Shown: one piece after another, positions 37,441 to 48,324 of the stretch
How positions within the stretch are numbered: the stretch's first letter is position 1
How the letters are laid out: the number at the start of each line of letters is the position of its first letter
Assembly (NCBI RefSeq): GCF_034190915.1
Contig: NW_026947506.1
Span: 13,515,501-13,579,500 of the forward strand
Length of the DNA stretch: 64,000 bases
Direction of reading: 5' to 3'
Origin: Cavia porcellus
Taxonomy: Eukaryota; Chordata; Mammalia; Rodentia; Caviidae
The notes under the pieces: model-generated
What the model was told of the DNA's origin: nothing
The model's input: the letters and a program-made list of their open reading frames with translations, nothing else
Database searches by the model: none
Program-made: the position numbers and the translations under genes

Positions 37441-38144
37441 TGTTGGGAGCTATTGAACCTTGAAATTGAACACACATGCAAAGCTTAGGCATGACGGGTA
37501 CATGCATCCCAAAAACAGAGTGCATGACCAACTACATGAAGAAGATGCTACAGCCAAGAAAAATACCAAGACCCTAGACAATCCAACCAATGAGTTGCTA
37601 GGTAGTGAGGTTGAAATTGACATTATCCTTCTGAAAGTATTTTGGCCCAGATGGGTACTGTAGCTGGTAAAGCCTTGGAAGCAGAACCAAGGGTCTCCAT
37701 CTTCCCTGCCCCTAGGAATTTACCTGTGGCACAAAATGAATACCAATGAGCTACCTGTGCATCACTAATGCCCCTTAGGTTCCACCCCAAACCTAAGCTA
37801 CATGCATGCCCCACTCCATGTGTCCAACAGAGAGAATGCCAGCCCCCGGAGACCTCAGAGGGTCAGGAGGTCTCTCCCCGCATTCTTAAAATAAAGGTCA
37901 TTTATATTTGATATTTCTTATCTTTTCAGCCATGCCAGAATTCTATCATATGGTTCCCTGACCAGGAATCCAATTCTATCACCTTCCAAGTATATAAACA
38001 AACATGCTGCATTTCTTCAGCAGTTCTGTTCCTCCCATCAGGAGGATAAGGGCTCCACCAGACCCCAGCTTTGTCTCTTCTTTATTTACTCATCGTCTTA
38101 CAGTCCTTGTCCCCAAAAATCTGAGGAGCAACATGGTTTGTGGT
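37441..38144 (+). mobile_element. Solo LTR, class II-like, copy 2 (interrupted)
   Basis: The same LTR family as 8,941-9,290, with homologous flanks: 37,315-37,440 matches 8,822-8,940, and 38,145-38,167 matches 9,291-9,313. This is one ancestral integration duplicated with its surroundings. It is split at 37,627-37,986 by a second LTR. Confidence 0.85.
37632..37981 (+). mobile_element. Nested class I-like LTR with primer-binding-site remnant
   Basis: Family member of 18,332-18,654, flanked by a perfect 5-bp duplication (ccttc, 37,627-37,631 and 37,982-37,986). The LTR proper ends at 37,948. A segment at 37,951-37,968 follows that looks like a tRNA-Glu primer-binding site with one change. The last 10 bp of the LTR (aattctatca) are then repeated at 37,972-37,981. 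The tRNA match is from memory. Confidence 0.82.
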
Positions 38145-38167
38145 ATTAAATTGCCCCCAAAGTTAGC

Positions 38168-39540
38168 TATTGAATGTACCATGCAAATCCCTTTATTTCA
38201 TTTCTTGATGCTGTGAACCCATGATATATTTTGTAATTATTACTGCTTTTTCCTAAAACACTGAACAAATGGCTTGAAGGGAAATCTAAATTTTGAGCTG
38301 TCAGTGCTGTAAAAAGTAAACTTGCTAAATTATAATTCAGAGTGTGTTCTCTTTTACTGAATTGTGAATTTATACAATGGCATGTCTCACTATTCATAAG
38401 GATCCCTGCCTGACATTATAAGGACCAGTGCCTGATGTTTTTTGTGTGTGCTGATTATCTTTAAACACATACACAAGGCCATGAGTTCCAGTTGGATTTC
38501 TGTGACTTGTGGTTTTCACTTCCATTTTAACATTCAAGTAATTTCTAACATGCTTAATGCAGTGTAGTTGAATACAAAGTCTACTTAGGTTCCAGTGGAA
38601 TTACGTTGTTAAAAACTATGGTGTCATGAAAACATAAGTGAGCACTGCATTAAATATCCCTAATCCAGTGAAGATAGCTTGCCCTAGTCTCAATTATGCT
38701 TGGACACATAAATTACTCACCTGTTGTGTAATCACCACTAAAACTATGTCTATTTTGTATCTGAAGTATCTGATATATTTCATGAATTAAAAGACACTGT
38801 AAAGTACATTATCAGTCTCTATATACTGCAGCATGTGGCCAGCTTTCCTGCAACACATTTCTGCTTATGATCACAAGAAAGATGTGTAGTGTATATTTCT
38901 ATTCCAGCTATTAATAGAATATTGAATCTATAAGACATATATTGTGAGTACATTCTCTTTCTCATTTTATGATGAAAATAAATCTTGGAGGTCCAGTTGA
39001 TTCATGCTTGTAATCCTAGCAACTGAGGGGGCATAAATTTGTGGAAGAGAAAGTTGAGTCCAGCCTACAAAACTTAGTGTGACCTTGTCTCAAAAATATA
39101 TCTTCAGGTTCTGTAGATGTAGCCTAGTGCTTTAGTACTCCTCCTTTCCTCCCCAGTGTCATCATTATTTTAATACTCCCAAGTACATATCAGTTCTCTT
39201 TTATCACTTGGCCATCTGCAGTTATCCCCAAGCATCACTTGGGAAGCACATTTGTTTATGCACTGACTTTGATGAGCATCATTGGAGCAGTTGTATTTTT
39301 AACCAGTTGATTCTTATATTGAGTACATTAGAATTATCACTTTTATATTTCTTCTTATTTTATAGAAACTAACAAAAAGTATGCAATTTTTGATCATCTT
39401 GTATTTAAATAATTGCACTGGTAAGGAGTTACATATAAAGTCTAGACTAAATGTGATTCCTTTAGTCCCAGCATCAGGAGAGGATGAGTTGGGAATGCTC
39501 ATGGCTTTGAAGCTGACTTTGGGAGGCATCTTAGCTAGGT
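38168..39540. repeat. Central block of the inverted duplication, inverted copy of 9,297-10,740
   Basis: See the matching blocks listed for 9,297-10,740. It contains a B1 at 38,990-39,105 that is mirrored at 9,725-9,840. It is joined on the left directly to the LTR flank, which marks the duplication breakpoint at about 38,167. No coding sequence. Confidence 0.8.
38990..39105 (+). mobile_element. B1/7SL-like SINE
   Basis: Old sense copy (ggtccagttgattcatgctt, 'gtaatcctagcaactgaggg', 'gtgaccttgtctcaaaaa'). Confidence 0.7.
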
Positions 39541-39599
39541 GATTTAGCAGAGTGTGTAAAGTTGTTTTTCTATGCCTTCATTTGAAGTTTAAGTAAATA

Positions 39600-40590
39600 A
39601 GCAAGTTGAGGTCAACAGTATAAGTGTAGGATAGGATAAAAGGATCACTACTGCCAATCATGATTTTTTTGCTCAGGAAATATACTTTTCATGGTAATTT
39701 GCACAGCAGTCTCAAACATGCCTGTATTAGAGTAAAGCATAGTGAAACATGAATGAGCCAGGCATTACATGTTCTGAATGTAGAGGCACTAAGAAGCTTT
39801 CTTTCGTTAATGCTATTGCGGGTGTTTTTTGTAAAAAATAAGATAGTGTAACAAAACAAGCAAAAAGAATTATATAAGATTTTAATGCTGCTCCACAAAC
39901 ATAGAAGCCATAAAAAAAGTAAAACAAAAAGGATAAAGAGATAACCTACAGAGTGGGAGAAATTTACTCTCTGACACCTGACATGTACAACCAACAGGAA
40001 AGTGAAATGAATACACACTTTTTCAGAATAGGTACAAATTGCCAAGAAATACCTGAAGAACTGTTGAGTATTTTTGCACAATAGAGAAATGCAAATAAGG
40101 ACACCATCTCATTGCAGAGAGAACAAATCACCACAAGATCTGAAGAAACTTCCTGAGGCTGCAGGAGAAAAGGAAATATTTAACATTGTTGGGAAAATGT
40201 AACTAGTAGTTCAACAACTACTGAAGTTAGTGTTCAAAGAATTCAAAAGACTAAAAGTAGTAAGTCCACTCAGTGCAGTGCTTCCTTTACTGGGTCCTTC
40301 CACAAACAGTTAAAGACCTATTGCAGTGATTCATGCATATTCCTGTTTACTGCAGCAATAGTCACTTTTTTGACTGCTGTGGAGAGCAGCAGCAAGCACT
40401 GCTCCATCACCACCAAATACCAAAAATGAACAATAAATACCCATCAGTGTACTCCATTTAGTAAATGATGTGATATATTATTATGAAATGGACTCTAAGT
40501 TAGGTTTTCCTAGTAGACAGTATAAGCATGATAGTCATGCTAATGTAATAAGGCCATCACTATTACACCATTCTGTTCATTAGATTTCAT
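39600..40590 (+). mobile_element. Old LINE-1 ORF2 fragment, shared with arm A
   Basis: Heavily decayed. Islands such as 'agataacctacagagtggga' (39,940), 'agaaatgcaaataaggacac' (40,083) and 'ctgtttactgcagcaatagt' (40,343) match LINE-1 ORF2 in order. The mirror partner is 36,310-36,870. Confidence 0.6.
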
Positions 40591-40591
40591 A

Positions 40592-40735
40592 TTTTTGTCT
40601 TTTTAAGGCAGCATCTTGCTATGAAGTTCAGGCTGGCTTTGAGATCACTTTATAAGCCAGAGTGGTCTCAAACAATTCTCCTGCCTCAGCCTCTCACATA
40701 CTGGGCTTACACGCATGTGCCACCAGGCCTAATTT
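40592..40735 (-). mobile_element. B1/7SL-like SINE, antisense
   Basis: 'aggcagcatcttgctatgaa' through 'cacgcatgtgccaccaggcc'. Its mirrored place in arm A (about 36,300) lacks it. Confidence 0.85.
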
Positions 40736-41529
40736 AGATTTGGTATATTAAATGCATATTCAGTATATTTTATTCCAACTGTTTGGGTTGTTAAAGTATT
40801 TCCACTTTTTACCTCCAGCATCTCTAACCACTTTGGCCTTATTGAGGAGGTGATGTGCATACCACCAGCCTCATGACATTGTCTCCTGGGTTCAGTGCCC
40901 TGACGAGCAGAGTGTCAATATGTGACAAGGGAACTATAAGGCAAGGGGAACTTAGAGTTTGAAGTCCTTAGGTGGTCCCTGCATCATCAGAAGGAAATGT
41001 TTAACTGGATTAGGAATTTGTTCCATTTCAGCAATAATTGTGACTCCCACGCTTGGCAATATGATCACTTTCAGAATTCAGGATTTTTATGAGTCTGAGT
41101 GAGTAGCAAGCTTGTCTTGGAGAATTGGCATATTTGCTTTTCTTTCATCTTTACTCTGCTGCAGACCATTACTATCATTTAAAGGTAATGTTTTCACTTT
41201 ACACAGTAATTGTGCTCCTTTTGTGTTCACATACTGGGTTTCTAGGTGGAAAATTAATAGAGAGAATACGTGTAAAAATCTTCAAAATGACATCTGCTGT
41301 CTCTCACACAGCCTTCCGTCCCTCTATTCTGTTGTGTCCTGCCATGGCCTGGGCTCAGAATATTTTCTGAGATCAGCAGATTGAATCCTCTCTGGGGAAC
41401 TGACCCTGAATTCTTCTGAAAATATTTGCAGCGCATTATGGAAAGAGTCCACTGATTCCTGAAAGAAAGCAGGAGCAGCCATGAAAAGGCATGGGTAAAT
41501 GAAGAAATTTAGAGAAGAATAACACCACT

Positions 41530-44140
41530 ACTGCTCAAACTTTTTAATGAAATTGAATGGAAAGTGGTACTCCAAATTCATTCCTGGAAGCCAGCATTAT
41601 CCTGATACCTGAACCAGAGAAGAACCAACTAAGAAAGAGAAGTACTAGCCAATCTCCCTAATGAACATTGAAGCAAATGTCCTAAATAAGATGCTGGCAA
41701 ACAGACTGCAGAAAATCATCAAGAAGATTGTACACCATGATCAAATGGAATTCATCCCAGGAATCCAGGGATGGTTCAACATACATAAATCCATACTGTA
41801 TTAACCTAGCCAAAGACAACAATCATTTGGTCATTTCAATAGATACAGAAAAAGATTCTGACAAAGTCCAGCACCCGTTCATAATAAAAACCCGACAAAA
41901 ATTGGAATAGGTGATCTTTATCTCAATCTGATGAAAGCCATCTATGACAAACCAGCAGTAAACATCAAACTAAATGGACAAAAACTGAAAACCTTCACTC
42001 TAAAATCAGGAATATGACAAGGATGTCCACTGTCACCACTCTTATTCAACATAGTCTTGGAAACAAGCTGGAGTAATCAGACAAGAAAAAGAAATAAAAG
42101 ACCCTAAAAATTCCACAGAAGACTGCTAGATTTAATAAGCAAATTCAGTAATGTAACTGGTTATAAAGTCAACACTCAACAATCAATAGTCTCAATATAT
42201 ACAAATAACAAACTCATGGGAAGAGAAATCAGGGAAACAATACCTTTTACAATAGCATCCAAAAAAATGAATCAATCTAACAAAGGATGTAAATGACCTC
42301 CTACATTGAAAACTACAGTACACTGGAAAAGGAGATTCAAGAGAATATTAGAAAATGGAGAGCTATCCCATGCTCTTGGGTAGGAAAAATCAATATAGTG
42401 AAAATGACTGTACTTCTAAAACTGTTATCCAGATTCAGTGCAATCCCAATCAAAAGCCCAACAGCATATCTCACAGAATTAGACAAAAAAAGTCCAAAAA
42501 TTCATCTTGAACCAGAAGAGACCTAGAATAGCAAAGGTGATTCTGGGCAACAAAGACAAAACAGGGGTTTTCAAATCCCTGATTTGAAATTGTACTATAA
42601 AGTTACTGTGATAAAAAAAAAAGTATGGTACTGACAAACAACAAAACAAAACCAGACCCATAAATCAAAGGAACAGATTAGAAGATGGAGAAACAACCCC
42701 AGACACAGTAAACCATCTTATCTTTGACAAACGTGCCAAACACATTCACTGGAAGAAAGACAGCCTCTTCAATAAATGGTGCTGGAAAAACTGGCTCTAC
42801 ACATGCTGAATATTAACTGGACTCATATCTTTCAAGGTTTATTAAGCTAAGATCAGAATAGATCAAAGATCTTAATATTAAAACAGAAACATTAAATCTG
42901 TTGGAAGATAGAGTAAATAAAACCCTTGAAGACACTCATGTAAACAAAGACTTTATGAACAAAATGCGGATTAGGCAGGAACCATCACAAAGAATCAACT
43001 CGGATCTCACCCTACTGAAAAGGTTTTTAACAGCAAGAGAAACCACCAACAGAGTAAAGAGACAATCCACAACATGGGAGAAAATGTTTGCCAGCTGTTC
43101 CTCAAACAAAGAATTACTATAGAGAACATATAAAAACTCAAAAAATTCAGTCTTCCCAGATTTAAAGACTCAATCCAAAAATATGCATCTGACATGAAAT
43201 ACACAGTTCTCAGATGAAGAAATAGAAACAGCAAATAAATATGTGACAAATATTCTACATCACTGGTCATTTGAGAGATGCAAATTAAAACAACATTGAG
43301 ATTCCACCTTATCCCAGAAATAATGCCTACTATCAAGAAATCAAGCAACAACAAATACTGGAGGGGTAGGTAGTTGGTGGGGGGGAAGGAACCCTTCTTC
43401 ATTGTTGATGGGAATGCAGAGAGCTGCAACAACTGTGGAAATCAGTGGAGATTCCTCAGAAACTAGGTCTACAGGTCCCATTCAACTCAGCTATTCTTCT
43501 TCTGGCTATCTACCCTTAAGTACTAAAAACGTCTTACCACAGTGATATATCTGCACCCATGTTTACAGCAGCACAGTTTGTAATAGCCAGATTCTGACCT
43601 AAATGTCCATTGACTAAGCAATGGACAAAAAAGATGTATTTTTATGTCATGGAGTACCCATAAAGAAAGATAAACTGGAGTATTTTATTCGATAAATGGA
43701 TGCAACTTGTGAACACACTCAGTGAAATAAAACACGCATGTGTAAACACTGTTTCGTTTAGTGTGTAAAGCTGAAAGACAAACATGTATATGAGTATATA
43801 TATATATATATATATATTAATGGGATAGTTATACTATTAATTTCTCTGAGTTCACTGACAAGGAAAATTTATGCTGGTATTGTTGGAAAAGTGAATGCAG
43901 ATGTCTTGTACTCTGGGTGGATGACATGGGGATGACAATGCATAATGTATATACCATTGTTGACCCCTGATTGACATGTTTTGAAATTTTTAGTTTTATT
44001 TTCTTTTAGTATCAGGGATGGAACGTACTACCTCGCGCTTGCCAGGCAGACGCTTATGACGCCGAGCTAAAACCCTGGACTGCCCCCGCCCTTTTTTTTA
44101 ATCTTTGAAATAAAATGGATTTGGAGAAAAAGAAAAAAAG
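41530..44140 (+). mobile_element. Decayed, 5'-truncated LINE-1
   Basis: Starts within the ORF2 reverse-transcriptase region, runs through the C-terminal region to about 43,770, then a 3' UTR with a (TA)n run at 43,795-43,819 and a tail near 44,110-44,140. Frames are broken throughout. Arm A is continuous across this site (32,160-32,260), so it is private to arm B. Confidence 0.92.
44013..44093 (-). mobile_element. ID-like SINE inside the LINE-1 3' UTR, antisense
   Basis: 'agtatcagggatggaacgta' through 'gagctaaaaccctggactgc'. Confidence 0.85.
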
Positions 44141-44280
44141 GCTGGGGTAAAACCCTTTAGTGCACATACCCGTCAGACGAGCTGAAGTCAACATTGCAGA
44201 ACACAGCCACCTCCAGAAATCTCCACAATCTTTCCTTGGGGATCCACAGTTACAAGGTGGAGTTTGCTTCTGTAATTATT

Positions 44281-44503
44281 CTTGGTGGGGAAGCTGGGCA
44301 GAAGAGTAGGAGCCAATCAGTGCTGAAGAGGCGGGCTGTATGAACTGTCCAATCAGGCGGGCCAAGGTAGGCGGTCTCTTCCTGTGTCTTGGCGTCTACT
44401 GTGTGTCGGGGGAAGAGCTTGATGTTTGCTGGACCGCATTTTGTGGCTTCTATTCGCTGTGGACTGCTTAGAAAGAACTGGGAGACCTCCGAAATACGCA
44501 ATG
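44281..44503 (+). promoter_or_regulatory. KRAB-ZNF promoter and 5' UTR, arm B
   Basis: Mirror copy of 31,883-32,110. The two CCAAT boxes at 44,313-44,317 and 44,349-44,353 keep the same 36-bp spacing. Locally raised CpG content follows, then a 5' UTR ending in the ATG at 44,501. It drives rightward transcription, divergent from the arm A promoter 12.4 kb away. That both copies keep the boxes and the splice donor suggests constraint. Confidence 0.75.
44501..44503 (+). CDS. Putative KRAB-ZNF exon 1, arm B (start codon only)
   Basis: 'acgcaATG|gtgagg' gives a start codon followed by a strong splice donor, matching the arm A exon. No KRAB-A, linker or finger exon on the plus strand is recognised between here and 64,000. 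Either the rest of the gene lies beyond the window (intron 1 of the arm A gene is about 15.9 kb) or the duplication captured only the 5' end. A transcript starting here could also be non-coding. Confidence 0.55.
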
Positions 44504-44829
44504 GTGAGGTTACGGAATGGGAGCAGTGAAATGGGGTGGAATCAGGTTAAGACCAGTTAGAAGTGGTGAGAAGCGGGTGTGCTGTCTAGAGCCTGCTTGC
44601 TTAGCGTCAGACCCTGAGGTCCTTTAGGGCTAGCAGTGACTCATCCTCTGTCCCGTTTATCTCTCGCTGGGCCAGGGAGAGTTCTGGGTCCCTAAAACCC
44701 TGTCCACAGACCACATAATGCCATCTTTGAAATCCCCTGCTGCCCTTGCTCCCCTAACAGTCTGGGCACAAGAAAGGGATTGGGGAGTCCCTGACTCCGA
44801 TGTGGTTTGGAGTTGGGTGCAGCTGTAAT

Positions 44830-45187
44830 TGTGATAGCTTTGACCCCGGAATAAAGTCCAAGGAAGCAAGAAATTAAGAAATTTGGAGCAAAGGCTTTAT
44901 TTCCAGGCCTGGCGATGCATCCTCCAGTAGCCAATATGGAAGACTGGACTCCTAATAGACCAAGGGCGGAGTTTTTAACATCTGGGATTCTTGGTACATT
45001 CCGTTGCTCTCTGTGGTTAAACATTTTCCCGGAACAGCACACCTTGCAGAAACATGCGGAAGGGGAGTTGGGGGGGATTTACAAGAAGCTGAAACTGAAG
45101 CCTTTACTGGAAATGGAAATTTAATCCTGTCGAAAGGGCACCTACAGAACGGGACAGAGGCACTTCGGTTAGAGCTAGGCCATAACA
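44830..45187 (-). mobile_element. Solo LTR, class I-like, antisense
   Basis: On the plus strand it begins tgtgatagc and ends cataaca. A perfect 5-bp duplication (gtaat, 44,825-44,829 and 45,188-45,192) flanks it, and both flanks align with arm A at about 31,590-31,610. Its 3' end resembles that of the LTR at 23,164-24,201 ('ggcctggaaataaagcc' on the minus strand). Confidence 0.87.
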
Positions 45188-45940
45188 GTAATAAGTTAGG
45201 TCTCTGCTCTCATTCCTGTCAGCTACAAATCTGGAAGCCTGAAGTTTATAAATGTCTGTGACCCACGACCTCATAGCCACACCTGCTCTCCTCAAACCAG
45301 CCTTTTATATTTACAATGATCTCCTAAATTTCCGGCATGACCTCATAGTTCCAAACTCATGATTGGTATTGACTAAGATCCCAAGAATTCAGAGAAGTGT
45401 GGTGATGTGCCTCAGTGGAGGAGCACTTACCAAACACCTGGTGAACTCCTCTGTTCCATACAAAGCAATACAAAAGAAATTTCTTATCTTACTTAATTAT
45501 GTAGTTGGCACCCTACTCACAGACTGATTAAGTGAGAATAGCCATAGATTTTGATTTCTGAAAAATATAGCACAGATGTTAAACTATTAGCAAGGACAGA
45601 GTAAAGTGTGCTTACTAAGCACAAAGTCCATTGCAGAATAACGCCTGAGCGTGGAAATTTCCGTGGACATATTAATGTGATACCTGTATGAGTAGAATGG
45701 AACAATGTTGTCATCTCTGAATTAATAATTGTAAAGCTTGGGCTGATCATTGACATTGTTTAAATATTGAAATGCTCTCTGAGATAGATTCCAAAACTAT
45801 TACTGGCATAAAAGAGAAGCCCCAAATAGAAGTGGTGTGGGGATATCAAAGGTTAGACATGACGGGTTTTCTGTTTAGGGTGTATCAAAGGAGTATGGAA
45901 GGATGTGGAAGCAAGTGGCAAGGTGATGAGTCCCAAAGAG

Positions 45941-46222
45941 TGTAGGGGTTCTTCAGGCAAAGGGAAAGTAAAGAGGCTCACACACCAAGGGTCAGTAAAA
46001 CGGCTGCTGCGTGGCCAGCATAAGCAAGCAGGTTTTATTGAGATAAAGAACAAAGAAACTCATATTGCACATGCTTAGGTTACATAATATGTTTGCTTCT
46101 TGTCCTTATGGGACCTCATGTTTTTACCTTTGAGTAGAGAGGGAGAATGTTTCAAGGCCTGTCCAAAACACTGTCCAACGGATGTGTTCAGGGCAAAATG
46201 GAATCAGTGTGGCCTCTCTCTC
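45941..46222 (-). repeat. 3' LTR of the antisense provirus
   Basis: Shares with the other LTR a 'ttttattgag' polyadenylation region, 'ttgcttcttgtccttatggg' and the 'cagtgtggcc' start. The polypurine-type run of the internal region abuts it at about 46,222-46,240. Confidence 0.8.
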
Positions 46223-46398
46223 CCCTTTCTTTTTTTTAGTTTAGGTTTTCTTGCCACATTAGAAGCTAGTATTTTAGGTATGAACATTTTGCATAGAGAT
46301 GGGATGCATTGTACAAGGCATCCCAAAGGGACTAAACAGATAAGGATAGTATGTAGTATTGGCTCATAACTAGAACAATGCCAAATACTATTAGTAAG

Positions 46399-46695
46399 TT
46401 ACAGGCATTGAGAGGTAAAATTTCCAATATGAGCATATGAGGCATTTGAAGTTGCCAAATATGGAGTGAACTTTTTAACAGCATTATCAGGGTTTTTAAG
46501 GGTGAGAGTGCCCCAATTTAGATAGCATATGTTGCAATTTTGTTTGGAATACTGGGGCAAATGGTGTAATTTCTTTTCTGGAAGATAGAAATGAGAGACA
46601 TTAGCTGTTTTTGCCAGTTGAACCCAAATATTGCATTCCAATCTTTCCTGGAGGTCATGGGATGCTAAGGTCCCCATGGTGGGCTGCAAATACAA
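46399..46695 (-). pseudogene. env-like remnant of the provirus
   Basis: A 98-codon open stretch on the minus strand with Cys and several N-x-S/T sites, placed just upstream of the 3' LTR where env is expected. It has no clear start or complete domain. Family assignment rests mainly on position, so confidence is modest. Confidence 0.4.
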
Positions 46696-47301
46696 ACATG
46701 CACTAAAGAGTTTGTTGCCAGTTTGGTAAATTCCACCACAAGAAGCTTTTCAGCACTTCGTTTCTCTTCAGATGCATGGAGCTAGTTTTGTGCAGACTGG
46801 GTCAGCACCTTCATATCATCCCAGGTCACTGGCCAGCAGTCATGGTCCTGGGTTGCTTTCAAAGAGGCTGGGCTTGATTTAGGGAGAGGTGAAACTGGAA
46901 CTGGGTTGTGCAGCCTGTGGTGTCAATTCATTTCATGCAGGGCAAACACAGTGAGCAGGAGTCCACACAGGGCCTGTTGGGGATAGCACTGAAGCATCCC
47001 TTCCTTCCCAGGTCAGCAGAGGTGCTGGCCCCTGCCAACCTGGGTATGGGGGTGTTTTGAAAGAAATGGAACCAACACAGCCAAAGCAACTTGAAGAGAA
47101 ACAGTAGGGGACAGCAGAGAGGAGAAGTCAGCTTTGGTAAGTGGTAAAACAATTGTCAGTACATCAGTGCCTAGGAGTATAAATACTCGGGTATGTCCTC
47201 CAGAGATGACAGGAAATAACATGATAATGGGAAATAAGTAGTACTAGGCAAGTGGGGTAAATGTAAGTAAGGAGAGAAGGCAGCTCTTGGGGCTCAATCC
47301 A

Positions 47302-47607
47302 TCATAACTGTGGTGAGTGTGTCAGCCATGCTCTGAAGGGTCTGCTGAGGAGGAGGGAATCAGAGATCACCTCAGCAGGAACCGTGTGACCCCGTAAAGC
47401 ATCAAACAGAGGAGCCAATTGTTGAGTGGTCAAAGGAAAGTAGAGCCTTGCCCAATTAAAGTAGAGACAGCAGAAGCGGGGCACACCTGGGAGGACTTGG
47501 AAGTCAGCCATGTGGCAATCTGTTTCTTTGCTTGCCAAAGGTGGCATCAGCATCCCAGCAGAGATGCCAGGTGTGCAGGACAGAGATGGGAGCTTGAGGC
47601 CCCGCAT
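47302..47607 (-). pseudogene. pol-like remnant of the provirus
   Basis: A 101-codon stretch containing a QLAPLFDAL motif of the kind found in the reverse-transcriptase connection region of class II retroviruses. The flanking pol domains are missing. A short remnant with no expected activity. Confidence 0.4.
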
Positions 47608-47757
47608 GTATCAGTTTGCTATCTTTTCCCAATCCTCCATAATAAGTGTACCTCCCTTAGGATAGCAAGGACAATAATTGTCAATTTCTTACAAAAGTTG
47701 TACTAAATTACACTCCCCCACATAGCCTGCCTTCTTAAGGAGAAAAAGCAGTTCTAC

Positions 47758-47846
47758 AGGGGCTGGGGATTTAGCTCAGCGGCATAAGCGCCTGCTTTGC
47801 AAGCGCATGGTCGTGAGTTTGATCCCTGGTACCGATTAAAAAATAA
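47758..47846 (+). mobile_element. ID-like SINE nested in the provirus
   Basis: Full-length copy with a perfect 15-bp duplication (aaaaagcagttctac at 47,743-47,757 and 47,847-47,861). Confidence 0.95.
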
Positions 47847-48015
47847 AAAAAGCAGTTCTACCTTACGTTTCTCTTGCACTTTAGACAAGGAATTCCCCAT
47901 GACTTACCCAGGGATTGTCCAAAGAAAGCGAAGTTGACATGTTGGGGGCCGTATCCCACCCCAGGAACACAGGGAAGGCAAGTCATCCTCCACAGCAGAC
48001 ATACCCACTGTCAAG

Positions 48016-48033
48016 TCCCCTGTTCAGGTGCCA
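48016..48033 (-). other. Retroviral primer-binding site, tRNA-Lys type
   Basis: The minus strand reads 'tggcacctgaacagggga', two bases after the 5' LTR ends. It differs by a few changes from the familiar lysine-tRNA site. This fixes the orientation and supports a class II (beta-like) origin. Confidence 0.75.
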
Positions 48034-48035
48034 GA

Positions 48036-48318
48036 TGTAGAGGCTCTGCAAACAAGGGGAAAATAAAGGGGCATACACACTAAGGGGAAGCAAAGTGACT
48101 GCCACCCAGCCAGCATAAGCAAACAGTTTTTATTGAGGAAAAGAACACAGAAACTTGTATTGCACATGCTTAGATTATATGACTTGCTTGCTTCTTGTCC
48201 TTATGGGACCTCATGTTGTACTTCATGAGGGAGAAAGTTTCAAGCCCTGCACTTTCTATCAAAACACTATCAACCGGATGTGTCTGGGACAAAATGGAGT
48301 CAGTGTGGCCTGTCTACA
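48036..48318 (-). repeat. 5' LTR of the antisense provirus
   Basis: 283 bp, starting tgtagacaggcc and ending cctctaca on the minus strand, with 'cctcaataaaaac' near 48,135. Confidence 0.85.
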
Positions 48319-48324
48319 AAATAG

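Larger units (their letters stand above)
45941..48318 (-). mobile_element. Internally deleted endogenous retrovirus, antisense, class II-like
   Basis: Two related LTRs of 282-283 bp, 48,036-48,318 (5') and 45,941-46,222 (3'), flank only about 1.8 kb of internal sequence. Near-matching 6-bp duplications lie outside (aaagag 45,935-45,940, aaatag 48,319-48,324). A primer-binding site lies at 48,016-48,033 and a polypurine-like run borders the 3' LTR. Most of gag and pol are missing. Private to arm B. Confidence 0.85.

Noticed and set aside
45941..48318. Plus-strand orientation for the provirus, from an initial 'tgttgggggccg' at about 47,939
   Set aside because: The primer site, polyadenylation signals and polypurine run all agree on the minus strand.
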